Positions 16,453 to 25,574 of a DNA stretch of 64,000 nt are shown here, in pieces. Positions within the stretch are counted from its first letter, which is position 1; each line of letters starts with the position of its first letter. Both the position numbers and the translations under genes were made by a program. The notes under the pieces are model-generated. The model searched no databases and was not told the DNA's origin. It saw only the letters and a list, made by a program, of their open reading frames with translations. Source of the stretch: Agaribacillus aureus (lineage in GTDB: Bacteria > Bacteroidota > Bacteroidia > Cytophagales > Cyclobacteriaceae); contig JAUJEB010000001.1 in assembly GCA_030442055.1 (NCBI GenBank), forward strand, positions 2,108,001 through 2,172,000, given 5' to 3'.

Positions 16453-17679
16453 TTACATTCTCGCTGCCATTAGCAGGTTCAAATCCATGTGTTTCAGGTT
16501 AAACTTGTTGGCTATATGAGCATTGGTGAGATTTCCATTATAGGCATAAACGCCATGCATAAACCATTTATAGGTAAAAATCATTTCCTCAACACCGCCT
16601 ACTTCCGCTATTTGCAACAAAATGGGCGTAAAAATATTACTGAGCGCGTTGGAAGCGGTATTGGCTACCCGGGAGGTTAAATTAGGTACACAATAATGTA
16701 TGACGCCATGTTTGATGTAGGTGGGATTCTCATGAGTGGTAATGCGAGAGGTTTCGAAACAGCCGCCCTGATCAATGCTGACATCGATAATAATTGAGTT
16801 GGGTCTCATGAAGGCTACCATTTCTTCACTCACAAAACACCTGACCTTGCCCTTTTCAGCCCTGACCGCACCAATGACCACATCGGCTTCTTTCAAAGCT
16901 TCCGAAAGCGTCAGGTTATCCAGTATAGCAGTGTGGATCTGGTGTCCCAACGCATGTTTTACCCGGCGTAATTTGTAAATATGATTGTCAAAAATTTTGA
17001 TCTCAGCCCCGAGGCCCAGCGCAGTCCTGGCGGCATATTCTGCCACAGTTCCGGCTCCCAGAATGACCACTTTCGAAGGTGAAACTCCGGTAATTCCTCC
17101 CAGAAGTATTCCCTTTCCATCGTGCACATTGCTGAGATACTCCGCGGCAATCAACATCACAAGACTACCCGCAATCTCACTCATAGCTCTGATTACCGGA
17201 AATCCCTCCGCTTTGTCCTCCAACATCTCATAGCCAATACAGACCAAACGTTTTTTATTAATAGCTTCGATGTAACCCACATTTTGTTGCCCCATTTGAA
17301 AGGCAGAAATAACCGTGGATCCGGGTTTAATATATTCGATCTCCTCTAACGACGGTGGTTCAATTTTCAGGATTATATTGGCTTCAAAAACTTCCTTCGC
17401 TGAGTATTTAATTTTGGCGCCGGCGTCGCTGTAATTCTTATCGGTAAATTTTGCTTTTTCACCGGCGCCAGCCTCTAACCACACCTCCTGTCCGTTGTTG
17501 ACCAACAAAGCCACTGCCTCCGGCGTAAGCGGCACTCTTATTTCTTTATAACCAGTTTCCCTTGGAATACCAAATACCAGTGAATGACGAGATTTCTTTT
17601 CTTTAAGTAATGCTTCCTGCGGATATAGGCTGCCTTCCTTCGCTAATTTTTCAATCTCAGGCTTGAATTGTCTTTTCAT
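16453..17679 (-). CDS. ald: Alanine dehydrogenase
   Basis: The 408-residue enzyme matches NAD-dependent alanine dehydrogenase: N-terminal GIPRETGYKEIRVPLTPEAV with substrate-binding Arg/Lys, catalytic region with GYEMLED, and the dinucleotide fold motif GAGTVAEYAARTALGLGAE. The C-terminal block HGVIHYCVPNLTS is the family signature. It interconverts L-alanine and pyruvate plus ammonia. It is about 30 residues longer at the N-terminus than typical Ald, as is common in Bacteroidota. Its start overlaps the tsaE stop by 4 bases, so it is translationally coupled at the end of the porX-tsaE-ald unit. Confidence 0.93.
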   Translation of the reverse strand: MKRQFKPEIEKLAKEGSLYPQEALLKEKKSRHSLVFGIPRETGYKEIRVPLTPEAVALLVNNGQEVWLEAGAGEKAKFTDKNYSDAGAKIKYSAKEVFEANIILKIEPPSLEEIEYIKPGSTVISAFQMGQQNVGYIEAINKKRLVCIGYEMLEDKAEGFPVIRAMSEIAGSLVMLIAAEYLSNVHDGKGILLGGITGVSPSKVVILGAGTVAEYAARTALGLGAEIKIFDNHIYKLRRVKHALGHQIHTAILDNLTLSEALKEADVVIGAVRAEKGKVRCFVSEEMVAFMRPNSIIIDVSIDQGGCFETSRITTHENPTYIKHGVIHYCVPNLTSRVANTASNALSNIFTPILLQIAEVGGVEEMIFTYKWFMHGVYAYNGNLTNAHIANKFNLKHMDLNLLMAARM

Positions 17680-18119
17680 ACGATTTCTAATACAATTTTT
17701 CTTGTATTATCTGAATTGATGGTTATAAATATACGAAGAAATTCATCAGGAATTAAAGACGGAATTTTTCCGGGCCACTCCACAAAACACAAATGCCCGG
17801 AATAAAAATATTCATCGACACCAATATCCATGGCCTCCTCTTCATGCTCAATACGATAAAAGTCAAAATGATAGAACGTAGCCTGCTCCCGGTTGACGTA
17901 TTCGTTGACCAGGGCAAACGTCGGACTACTTACCTCATCGACCACCCCTAATGCCTCACATAGCGCTTTAATAAGCGTTGTCTTGCCTGCACCCATTTCC
18001 CCTTCAAACAGCCAGATTTTATAGTCTTGGGCAAATGCGATTATGTTTTTAGAAGCATTGGGCAGGTCGTCGATATTCAAGTTGTCAATCTGCTGTATGG
18101 GTTTGCCCTTAGCCCGCAT
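17676..18119 (-). CDS. tsaE: tRNA threonylcarbamoyladenosine biosynthesis ATPase TsaE
   Basis: The 147-residue protein has the TsaE P-loop GEMGAGKTTLIKALCEALG (about 39-57), the family block VSSPTFALVNEYV, and HFDFYRIEHEEEAMDIGVDEYF plus the C-terminal FVEWPGKIP, all quoted as short motifs. TsaE works with TsaB and TsaD to put t6A on ANN-decoding tRNAs. It overlaps porX upstream by 11 bases and ald downstream by 4. Another gene of the same pathway, the TsaC/Sua5 enzyme, lies at 56908-57864. Confidence 0.95.
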   Translation of the reverse strand: MRAKGKPIQQIDNLNIDDLPNASKNIIAFAQDYKIWLFEGEMGAGKTTLIKALCEALGVVDEVSSPTFALVNEYVNREQATFYHFDFYRIEHEEEAMDIGVDEYFYSGHLCFVEWPGKIPSLIPDEFLRIFITINSDNTRKIVLEIV

Positions 18120-19671
18120 TTTTGGAAGTTAAAGAAATAACAGGAATGATTACTTCCTCCAGGGAAATTCCACCGTGCTGAAAGGTATCCTTATAATAGT
18201 TGACGTAGTAGTTGTAGTTATTGGGATATGCAAAGAAGTAGTCATCAGTAGCAAAAACGTAGGCCGTCGACACGTTAATCTTAGGCAGGTGAAAATATTC
18301 TGGTTTCCTTGCTACCAATACTTTATCTTCTTCGAAAGCCAGGTTCTTGCCTTGTTTATATCTTAAGTTGGTATTGGTATTCCGGTCTCCAATGATTCTG
18401 AAAGGTTTTTTAACTCTCACCGTACCATGATCTGTGGTAATAATTAACTTGCCGCCTTTTTCTGAAATGATTTTGATGACCTCGAACAAAGGGGAATGAG
18501 CGAACCACGACTTGGTGATAGAGCGATAAGCCGACTCATCTGGCGCCAGCTCCCTGATCATCTCCATTTCTGTTCTGGCATGTGACAGCATGTCCACAAA
18601 ATTGTAGACAATCACATTAAGGTCATTGGACATCAAATTATTAATACTGTCAATCAGCTGGCGACCCTGGGTCAGGTTTTTAATTTTGTGATAACTGTGC
18701 TTGATATTCAGCCTGCTTTTTTGAATGTTTTTTTCCAGGAACTGATCCTCATTATTATTCTTTCCTCCCTCTTCATCTTCGCCAACCCATAAATTAGGAT
18801 AGAACTTTGCCATTTCAGTCGGCAGCATTCCCGAAAATATAGCATTGCGTGAATAGGCTGTAGTGGTAGGCAGGATAGAATAGTAAGCTTCTTCGCTGTC
18901 AATATTGAAGTAATTGCTAATGGTAGGTTCCAGCACTTTCCACTGATCATAGCGCAAATTATCCACGACAATAAAAAAAGTACTGGTCCCTTCCTTCAAT
19001 TCCGGGAAAACCTTTTTCTTCATGAGCTGATGCGACAATAAAGGTTTATCTACGTTGGGATCGTTGAGCCAGTCTTCATAATTTTCCGATATGAACTTGA
19101 TAAAATTGGCATTGGCTTCGCTTTTCTGCATATCCAAAACTTCCGACATGCTCTTATTGTCAGTTTGTTCAATTTCCAGCTCCCAGAAAATTAGCTTCTT
19201 GTAGATTTCAACCCACTCCGAATGATCCATGTGATCATTATATGCCATGCTGATATTTCTAAAATCCTGCTGATAACTAATCGTCGTGCGCTCATCGATC
19301 AATCGCCGGTTGTCCAGGATCTTTTTAACCGACAATAGAATTTGGTTAGGATTAAGCGGTTTAATCAGGTAATCGGCAATCTTTGATCCGATGGCCTCCT
19401 CCATAATGTATTCCTCTTCACTTTTGGTAATCATTACCACCGGCAAATTAGGCCAGGAAGATTTAATCTGGTTCAACGTTTCCAACCCAGTCATCCCAGG
19501 CATATTTTCATCGAGAAAAACAATGTCATACCGGGTATTTTCGCAGGCATCCAAAGCATCGGCGCCACTGTTAACGCCATTTACATCATATCCCTTCTGA
19601 TTTAAAAATAAAATATGTGGCTTTAATAAATCAATTTCATCATCTGCCCACAAAATACTATATCTTTGCAT
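18109..19671 (-). CDS. porX: PorX, response regulator with PglZ phosphatase-like domain
   Basis: The 520 residues comprise a receiver domain (1-120) with acidic pocket WADDEID, phospho-acceptor Asp54 in VFLDENMPG and the Lys-Pro switch LIKPLNP. A linker helix region follows, then a PglZ/alkaline-phosphatase-superfamily domain (about 200-515) with VVDNLRYDQW, TTTAYSRNAIFSG and IITTDHGT metal-site motifs. This combination is diagnostic of PorX, the regulator of the type IX secretion system in Bacteroidota, usually paired with the kinase PorY and sigma factor SigP. Neither PorY nor SigP is identifiable next to it. It heads the porX-tsaE-ald unit. Confidence 0.95.
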   Translation of the reverse strand: MQRYSILWADDEIDLLKPHILFLNQKGYDVNGVNSGADALDACENTRYDIVFLDENMPGMTGLETLNQIKSSWPNLPVVMITKSEEEYIMEEAIGSKIADYLIKPLNPNQILLSVKKILDNRRLIDERTTISYQQDFRNISMAYNDHMDHSEWVEIYKKLIFWELEIEQTDNKSMSEVLDMQKSEANANFIKFISENYEDWLNDPNVDKPLLSHQLMKKKVFPELKEGTSTFFIVVDNLRYDQWKVLEPTISNYFNIDSEEAYYSILPTTTAYSRNAIFSGMLPTEMAKFYPNLWVGEDEEGGKNNNEDQFLEKNIQKSRLNIKHSYHKIKNLTQGRQLIDSINNLMSNDLNVIVYNFVDMLSHARTEMEMIRELAPDESAYRSITKSWFAHSPLFEVIKIISEKGGKLIITTDHGTVRVKKPFRIIGDRNTNTNLRYKQGKNLAFEEDKVLVARKPEYFHLPKINVSTAYVFATDDYFFAYPNNYNYYVNYYKDTFQHGGISLEEVIIPVISLTSKNAG

Positions 19672-19703
19672 GGTTTAATTTTTTACTTTATTTTGACAAC
19701 AAT

Positions 19704-19711
19704 CAAATTTA
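19704..19711 (-). promoter_or_regulatory. Candidate porX promoter -7 box (TAAATTTG)
   Basis: On the minus strand TAAATTTG matches TAnnTTTG and lies 32 bases upstream of the porX ATG in the short gap to the divergent HD gene. No clear -33 element is seen. Confidence 0.4.
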
Positions 19712-19729
19712 AATAAATAGCTTTAAAGA

Positions 19730-20959
19730 TTGAATAAGAAAAAAATCTTTAATGATCCGGTTTACGGATTTATTACTATCCAGAGCGACCTGATCTTTGA
19801 TATCCTGGAGCATCCCTATTTCCAAAAACTGCGCCGGATAAAGCAAGTTGGATTAACGGACTTCGTTTATCCAGGTGCCTTACATACCAGATTCCACCAC
19901 GCCCTTGGCGCCATGCATTTAATGGCTATTACCTTAGACAACCTGCGAAGTAAAGGTCACCATATCAGCGAGCAGGAAAATGAAGCCGCTTTAATTGCCA
20001 TTTTGCTCCACGACGTCGGCCATGGTCCCTTTTCTCATACCCTGGAAAAAAGCATTCTCCGGGAAACCCATCACGAGGAGCTTTCACTGCTCATCATGAA
20101 ACACTTGAACGCTACATTTGATGGAAAATTGGACCTGGCGTTAAAAATCTATACGGGACAATACCACCGACAGTTTTTTCATCAGCTGGTTTCCAGCCAA
20201 CTGGACATAGACCGGTTGGATTATTTAAATCGCGACAGCTTTTTTACAGGTGTTTCCGAAGGGACAATCGGGGCAGACCGGATCATCAAAATGATGGATA
20301 TATACGATGATCAAATAGTGATCGAAGAAAAAGGGATTTACAGTGTCGAAAATTTTCTTGGTGCCAGAAGGCTGATGTACTGGCAGGTATATCTGCACAA
20401 AACTTCCATCAGCGCTGAAAAAATGTTATCAAAAATCATTGCCAGGGCCAAGCGAATAGTACATAAAAAAGAGGATATCTTTTTTACACCGGCGCTGGGT
20501 ATCTTTTTAAAGCGTGAAATCAGCATAAAAGACATGACGAATGACCACGCTTTTCTCGACGCTTTCTGCAAGCTTGATGATTTTGATATTTGGGCATGTA
20601 TTAAAATCTGGGTGGATCATCCGGACCCCATTTTATCGACGTTGAGTCAATTATTTCTAAACAGGCAATTATTCAGTGTTAAGTTATCAAATAAAGAATT
20701 TGATAAAGATACAATTCTGCACCTGAAAGAGGATATTTGCCAAAAATACAAGGTATCTACCGATCAAAGTAAATACTTTATGGATACTGGATTTTTAACC
20801 AATGCTGCTTATATTTCGGAGGGACAGACAATCAACATTCTTACTAAAAAAGGTGAGTTAATTGATGTAGCACAGGCATCAGATTTACCTAACATAAAGG
20901 CTATGAGTAAAATTGTTAAAAAATATTACCTATGCTGGCCCAAAAATGTAAATTTGTAA
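19730..20959 (+). CDS. HD-domain phosphohydrolase (dGTPase-like)
   Basis: The 409-residue protein has an N-terminal HD domain. Metal ligands are visible in RFHHALGAMHLM and LHDVGHGPFSHTLE, followed by QLDIDRLDYLNRDSFFTG, the pattern of the dGTPase/SAMHD1-like group found in Bacteroidota. It probably hydrolyses a nucleotide or a phosphate ester; the substrate is not defined. The best start is a TTG at 19730 because MNKKKIFNDPVYGFI fits the family and no ATG lies nearby. The lpxD gene follows 21 bases downstream. The porX gene is divergent upstream. Confidence 0.85.
   Translation: MNKKKIFNDPVYGFITIQSDLIFDILEHPYFQKLRRIKQVGLTDFVYPGALHTRFHHALGAMHLMAITLDNLRSKGHHISEQENEAALIAILLHDVGHGPFSHTLEKSILRETHHEELSLLIMKHLNATFDGKLDLALKIYTGQYHRQFFHQLVSSQLDIDRLDYLNRDSFFTGVSEGTIGADRIIKMMDIYDDQIVIEEKGIYSVENFLGARRLMYWQVYLHKTSISAEKMLSKIIARAKRIVHKKEDIFFTPALGIFLKREISIKDMTNDHAFLDAFCKLDDFDIWACIKIWVDHPDPILSTLSQLFLNRQLFSVKLSNKEFDKDTILHLKEDICQKYKVSTDQSKYFMDTGFLTNAAYISEGQTINILTKKGELIDVAQASDLPNIKAMSKIVKKYYLCWPKNVNL
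20949..20956 (+). promoter_or_regulatory. Candidate lpx operon promoter -7 box (TAAATTTG)
   Basis: TAAATTTG matches TAnnTTTG and overlaps the last codons of the HD gene, 24 bases before the lpxD ATG. No clear -33 element is visible, so the lpx genes may instead be read through from the HD gene. Confidence 0.3.
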
Positions 20960-20980
20960 CAAACAATAACTAATAGGTAA

Positions 20981-22021
20981 ATGGAATTTACAGTTAATGA
21001 TATTGCCAATATTTTAAATGGAGAGGTGGTTGGAAATCGCGAAATGAAGATTAAAACATTGGGTACGATTCAGGATGCAGAAGATGGCGCCATATCTTTC
21101 CTCTCAAATCCAAAGTATGAAAATTTCGTTTACACTACGCGAGCCAGCGCAATCATTGCAAAAAAAGGATTCAGTCCCAAAAAAAACATAGATGCTACTT
21201 TAATACTGGTCGACGATCCGTATCTGAGTTTTACTATTTTATTAGAAGAATATCATAAAATAATAAGTTTTCAAAAATCAGGTGTCGAGGACCCCAGCTT
21301 TATCGGAAAAGACAGCAGCACAGGTGACGACATTTTTCGTGGAGCTTTCAGTTACATTGGCAACAATGTAACCATCGGAAATAATGTAAAAATATACCCC
21401 CATGCTCACATTGGCGATAATTCAGTTATCGGCAATAACACGGTTATCCACTCTGGGGTTAAGGTCTATGCAAATACCAAAATTGGCAATTACTGTGTTA
21501 TCCATGCAGGATGTGTGATCGGTAGTGACGGTTTTGGCTTTGCACCCCAGGATGATGGATCCTACAAAACCATTCCGCAGCTGGGCAACGTGATCATTGA
21601 AGATCATGTGGATATCGGCGCCAACACTGTCATCGATTGCTCCACCTTGAACTCCACCATCATAGGCCGGGGAGCCAAATTAGATAACCTCATTCAAATC
21701 GCGCACAACGTAGAGGTAGGAAAAAATACCGTGATCGCTGCCCAGACCGGCGTATCAGGTTCCTCCAAAATCGGGAGCAACTGTGTGATTGCAGGACAGG
21801 TGGGCATCGTCGGTCATTTGGAGATAGGAAACAACGTCAAAATCGGCGCACAATCGGGAATTGCCAAATCGTTAAAGGATAATAAAATTGTGTCCGGAGC
21901 CCCCGCCATGGATCATAAAGATAACCTCAAAGCCATTGCCGTCTACAAAAATCTTCCTGAATTAAATCAGCGAATTAAGGAACTTGAAGAAAAAATACTA
22001 AATTTGCCGACTGTTAAATAG
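20981..22021 (+). CDS. lpxD: UDP-3-O-acylglucosamine N-acyltransferase LpxD
   Basis: The 346-residue protein has a short N-terminal uridine-binding domain (about 1-100, with GAISFLSNPKYENFVYTTRA-type motif, here AISFLSNPKYE). A left-handed beta-helix of hexapeptide repeats follows (IGNNVTIGNNVKIYPHAHIG), with catalytic histidine in IQIAHNVEVG. A short C-terminal helix (NQRIKELEEKIL) completes it. It adds the second acyl chain, at N2, to the lipid A precursor using acyl-ACP. It is the first of three consecutive lipid A genes, with lpxC-fabZ starting 4 bases after its stop. Confidence 0.96.
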   Translation: MEFTVNDIANILNGEVVGNREMKIKTLGTIQDAEDGAISFLSNPKYENFVYTTRASAIIAKKGFSPKKNIDATLILVDDPYLSFTILLEEYHKIISFQKSGVEDPSFIGKDSSTGDDIFRGAFSYIGNNVTIGNNVKIYPHAHIGDNSVIGNNTVIHSGVKVYANTKIGNYCVIHAGCVIGSDGFGFAPQDDGSYKTIPQLGNVIIEDHVDIGANTVIDCSTLNSTIIGRGAKLDNLIQIAHNVEVGKNTVIAAQTGVSGSSKIGSNCVIAGQVGIVGHLEIGNNVKIGAQSGIAKSLKDNKIVSGAPAMDHKDNLKAIAVYKNLPELNQRIKELEEKILNLPTVK

Positions 22022-22025
22022 CGCA

Positions 22026-23417
22026 ATGAATATAAAGCAACATACTATAAAGGAACCTGTGACGGTTTCAGGCGTTGGTCTTCACACAGGTGTGGAAACC
22101 AATATGACGTTTTTGCCGGCAAAACCCAATCACGGAATTAAGTTCCAACGAGTTGATCTTCAGGGTGAACCCATAGTTGAGGCTGACGTTGATAACGTGG
22201 TTGATTTATCAAGAGGAACTACTATTGAACAACATGGGGCAAGAATAAATACGGTCGAACATACATTGGCAGCACTGGTAGGCATGCAAATTGATAACGT
22301 GTTGGTGCAGTTGGATGGCCCGGAGCCACCGATTATGGACGGCAGTTCAAAAATGTTTATTGACTCCATCGAAAAAGTTGGCACAGAAGAACAAAACGCT
22401 CTCAGAAACTTTTTTGAGATACCTGAAGGAATTTTTTACCGAGATAAATCAAGAGATGTAGAAATTGCTGCTCTGCCATTAGATGACTACCGTTTAACGG
22501 TGATGGTGGACTACAATTCCCCGGTTTTAGGTAGCCAGCATGCCTTATTGAACGATATCAATCAATTTTCCAAAGAGATAGCCTCCTGCCGAACTTTCTG
22601 TTTTTTGCATGAGCTGGAAATGCTTCACAAAAACAACCTGATTAAAGGCGGGGATCTTAATAATGCCATTGTGGTTGTAGACAGGATTGTCGAAGATCAT
22701 GAATTGGATAATCTGGCGAAATTGTTCAACAAACAAAAAGTTGAGGTTAAGAAAGAAGGCATATTAAATAACGTCGAACTCCGGTATAAAAATGAGCCAG
22801 CCAGGCACAAGTTGCTGGATATGGTAGGAGATCTGGCACTGGTTGGAAGACCCCTGAAAGCCCAGATCCTGGCAGCCAGACCAGGACACGCCGCCAATGT
22901 GGCCTTTGCAAAAAAACTAAAAAGAATTATGCTGGAACAAAAAAGTAACGTTCCCCAATACAATCCAAAACTTCCCCCGGTTCTGGATATAAATGAAATC
23001 AGCAACATTCTTCCGCATCGATTTCCCTTCCTGCTTATCGATAAAATTTTCCACCTTGACGATGAAACGGTAGCAGGGGTTAAGAATGTAACCATGAATG
23101 AGCCGTTTTTTCAGGGTCATTTTCCCGGAAATCCGGTTATGCCAGGGGTTTTGCAGGTGGAAGCCATGGCACAAATTGGTGGCATACTGGTTTTAAACAC
23201 CGTGCCGGATCCTGAAAACTACTGGACCTATTTTCTTGGAATAGAAAGCTTCCGCTTCAGAAAAATGGTATTACCCGGCGATACCCTCGTTATTAAATGT
23301 GATCTCCTTGCCCCAATCAAACGCGGCATTGCAAAAATGAAAGGACAGGCCTTTGTAGGTGGTACAGTAGTTTGCGAGGGTGTTATGACAGCAAGTATTG
23401 TACGAAAAGACACATGA
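22026..23417 (+). CDS. lpxC/fabZ: Bifunctional LpxC deacetylase / FabZ dehydratase fusion
   Basis: The 463 residues are two enzymes in one chain. LpxC occupies about 1-310 (SGVGLHTGVETNM, zinc ligand His in NTVEHTLAALVG, further zinc/active-site residues in KLLDMVGDLALVG and RPGHAANVAFAK). FabZ follows at about 320-463 (LPHRFPFLLID, then GHFPGNPVMPGVLQVEAMAQ with the catalytic His and Glu). LpxC performs the committed deacetylation in lipid A synthesis, and FabZ dehydrates 3-hydroxyacyl-ACP. The two compete for the same acyl pool. The fusion is characteristic of Bacteroidota and is a good taxonomic marker. The stop overlaps the lpxA start (ATGA). Confidence 0.97.
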   Translation: MNIKQHTIKEPVTVSGVGLHTGVETNMTFLPAKPNHGIKFQRVDLQGEPIVEADVDNVVDLSRGTTIEQHGARINTVEHTLAALVGMQIDNVLVQLDGPEPPIMDGSSKMFIDSIEKVGTEEQNALRNFFEIPEGIFYRDKSRDVEIAALPLDDYRLTVMVDYNSPVLGSQHALLNDINQFSKEIASCRTFCFLHELEMLHKNNLIKGGDLNNAIVVVDRIVEDHELDNLAKLFNKQKVEVKKEGILNNVELRYKNEPARHKLLDMVGDLALVGRPLKAQILAARPGHAANVAFAKKLKRIMLEQKSNVPQYNPKLPPVLDINEISNILPHRFPFLLIDKIFHLDDETVAGVKNVTMNEPFFQGHFPGNPVMPGVLQVEAMAQIGGILVLNTVPDPENYWTYFLGIESFRFRKMVLPGDTLVIKCDLLAPIKRGIAKMKGQAFVGGTVVCEGVMTASIVRKDT

Positions 23418-24193
23418 ATCAACCATTAGCATATATACATCCTCAGGCAAAGATTGCCCGAAATGTGGTAATAGAACCGTTTAGCACCATCCACAAAAAC
23501 GTGGAAATTGATGAAGGTACCTGGATCGGTTCAAATGTTACTATCATGGAAGGTGCAAGGATCGGAAAAAATGTAAAAATTTACCCTGGCGCTGTCATAT
23601 CTTCTACACCGCAAGATTTAAAATTCGGCGGAGAAGAAACCACTGCCGAAATCGGTGATAATACAGTAATCAGAGAATATGTGACGCTCAGCAGAGGCAC
23701 TATCGACAAGCATAAAACCACTATTGGGAAAGACTGTCTCTTAATGGCATATGTGCACATTGCCCATGATTGCGAAGTTGGAGATAATTGCATCATAGCC
23801 AATACCACCCAGCTTGCAGGCCATGTACAGGTGGAAAACTGGGCCATTATCGGTGGCTCCAGTGCGGTGCATCAGTTTGTGAAGATCGGGGCCCACGTCA
23901 TGGTTTCGGGGGGCTCGCTTGTCAGAAAAGACGTACCACCGTTTACCAAAGCAGCCAGAGAGCCGCTAAGTTACAGTGGAATTAATTCCGTAGGTTTAAG
24001 GAGAAGGAACTTTTCCAATGAGAAAATCCAGGAAATCCAGGAAATTTATCGCAATATTTATTTGAGAGGATTGAATAACTCCAAGGCCCTGGACATTATC
24101 GAACTGGAAATGAAACCTTCAAATGAAAGGGATGAAATTCTTAACTTTATAAGAACATCGGACCGGGGAATTATGAAGGGATTCAGAAATTAA
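23414..24193 (+). CDS. lpxA: UDP-N-acetylglucosamine acyltransferase LpxA
   Basis: The ATG at 23414 overlaps the lpxC-fabZ stop in an ATGA and gives 259 residues. An upstream in-frame start only adds unrelated residues. Hexapeptide repeats run through about 10-190 (IEPFSTIHKNVEIDEGTWIG), with the catalytic His in LMAYVHIAHDCEVGDN and the family block GLRRRNFSNEKI at the C-terminal helical domain. It catalyses the first acylation of lipid A synthesis. Third gene of the lpx operon. Confidence 0.96.
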   Translation: MNQPLAYIHPQAKIARNVVIEPFSTIHKNVEIDEGTWIGSNVTIMEGARIGKNVKIYPGAVISSTPQDLKFGGEETTAEIGDNTVIREYVTLSRGTIDKHKTTIGKDCLLMAYVHIAHDCEVGDNCIIANTTQLAGHVQVENWAIIGGSSAVHQFVKIGAHVMVSGGSLVRKDVPPFTKAAREPLSYSGINSVGLRRRNFSNEKIQEIQEIYRNIYLRGLNNSKALDIIELEMKPSNERDEILNFIRTSDRGIMKGFRN

Positions 24194-24198
24194 TCCGC

Positions 24199-24825
24199 AT
24201 GGATATCCTCGTCCGTGATCTTGGTAAAAAATTCCGGAAACATTGGGTATTCAAAGGATTTAACTATCACTTCAAATTTGGTAATGCATACGCCATCACT
24301 GGACCCAACGGCAGCGGTAAGTCAACACTACTTCAAATAATCTCAGGATTTATACCCGCCACCACAGGCACGCTTCAATATAAAAATGCACCTGACAACG
24401 CTATTGATAATGAAGACTTTTATAAATACCACACTTTAGCCAGCCCATACCTGGAGCTGATAGAAGAGTTTACTTTGTTGGAGATCCTCCAATTTCATTT
24501 TAATTTCAAAAAAATCTCCAACGGACTAAGTATCCGGTCTGTCATAGATCGACTGTATCTTGAGGATTCAACAGACAAACCCATAAAATACTTTTCTTCC
24601 GGCATGAAGCAAAGACTGAAACTGGGATTGGCATTTTACGCCGAGGTCCCGGTGCTTTTATTGGACGAGCCCACCACCAATCTCGACGAAAAAGGCATTG
24701 AATGGTACCATGAAGAGGTTACCAAACAACAAAAAAATAAATTAATGGTTGTAAGTTCCAATGTCAAAAATGAATATAAACATTGCCCCCATATTATTAA
24801 TCTCCTCGATTGGAAGAAAATTTAA
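24199..24825 (+). CDS. Short ABC transporter ATP-binding protein
   Basis: The 208 residues show Walker A GPNGSGKSTLLQI (about 35-47), a signature SSGMKQRLKLGLAF and Walker B VLLLDEPTTNLDEKG. It starts 5 bases after lpxA, so it belongs to the same operon. The signature is a relaxed version of LSGGQ. It resembles the single-domain ATPases of export systems (CcmA/gliding-type), but no permease gene is next to it. Its partner must be encoded elsewhere. A role in envelope export is suggested only by position. Confidence 0.85.
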   Translation: MDILVRDLGKKFRKHWVFKGFNYHFKFGNAYAITGPNGSGKSTLLQIISGFIPATTGTLQYKNAPDNAIDNEDFYKYHTLASPYLELIEEFTLLEILQFHFNFKKISNGLSIRSVIDRLYLEDSTDKPIKYFSSGMKQRLKLGLAFYAEVPVLLLDEPTTNLDEKGIEWYHEEVTKQQKNKLMVVSSNVKNEYKHCPHIINLLDWKKI

Positions 24826-24990
24826 TGATTTTAAGGTAGGGAAAAGACGCAGATAACTGTAATTATTATGTTTAAAGTATGTAATAAAAATTTGCATTAT
24901 TTCCCTTAAAAACTTCACTAATCTTTTGAAATAACCGATATTTCGACAATATTTGTCAATCAAGACTAGAATCTATAAAAACATTATTAC

Positions 24991-25461
24991 ATGAAAAGGA
25001 TAAATTTTTTACTTACTGCGGGATTTATATTGAGTTTACTGGTCTATACAGGTTGTGGCTCCTCAAGCGCCGACCCCGAAACAGCAGCAGAAATTCAGCT
25101 AAAAAAGTTGCAAGGTACCTGGGCAGCTACTGCTAATTCCGTTAAAAGAGATAATAAGGCGGAACCGACATATGACAACTTTACAGTGACCTTCGCAGGA
25201 ACACTGAACGCAGATAAGTCCAACGTTGAGACTACCAGTACATATAATACTAATGATCAAACCAATGCATTTCCTACTGGCACCTGGAGTTTTGATGGAA
25301 CATCTGTTACCACCATCCTAAGAGGTACCGGTATCAGAATGACTATCACCACACTAACGGATACCAACCTGCTGTTGACCTTTTCCTTAAACCAGGCAGG
25401 AACCGCTAATAGAACTGCAGGTTTGGAAGGCAGCTGGACATTCGATCTTACCAAGCAGTAG
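24991..25461 (+). CDS. Lipocalin-like lipoprotein of unknown function
   Basis: The 156-residue product has a lipoprotein signal peptide ending VYTGCGSSS (Cys22). The mature part begins with IQLKKLQGTWAATANSV; an LQGTW start followed by alternating beta strands (TFAGTLNADKS, GTWSFDGTSVTTI) is typical of lipocalin-like domains in Bacteroidota lipoproteins. The C-terminus repeats the theme with LEGSWTFDLTKQ. It is preceded by a 165-base gap with a small perfect palindrome (GACAA-TAT-TTGTC at 24945-24957) and followed by a strong terminator, so it is probably a single-gene transcript. Function unknown. Confidence 0.7.
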   Translation: MKRINFLLTAGFILSLLVYTGCGSSSADPETAAEIQLKKLQGTWAATANSVKRDNKAEPTYDNFTVTFAGTLNADKSNVETTSTYNTNDQTNAFPTGTWSFDGTSVTTILRGTGIRMTITTLTDTNLLLTFSLNQAGTANRTAGLEGSWTFDLTKQ

Positions 25462-25490
25462 GAGTACAAGTAAAAAATTAAAAATATAAG

Positions 25491-25520
25491 GAGCGCTTAA
25501 CTTGTTAGGCGCTTTTTTTT
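25491..25520 (+). terminator. Intrinsic terminator after the lipocalin-like gene
   Basis: AGCGCTTAAC pairs with GTTAGGCGCT over 8-10 bp and is followed directly by eight T. It closes the plus-strand transcript 30 bases after the stop codon, before the convergent mutS2 gene. Confidence 0.85.
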
Positions 25521-25574
25521 ATTTCCTCACCAAACGCTCGTCACAAACAAAAGCCTGAGCTACATTACTACTAT

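Noticed and set aside
23372-23413. Earlier in-frame start for lpxA
   Set aside because: The extra 14 residues lie inside lpxC-fabZ and do not fit the family; the ATGA overlap at 23414 is a better start.
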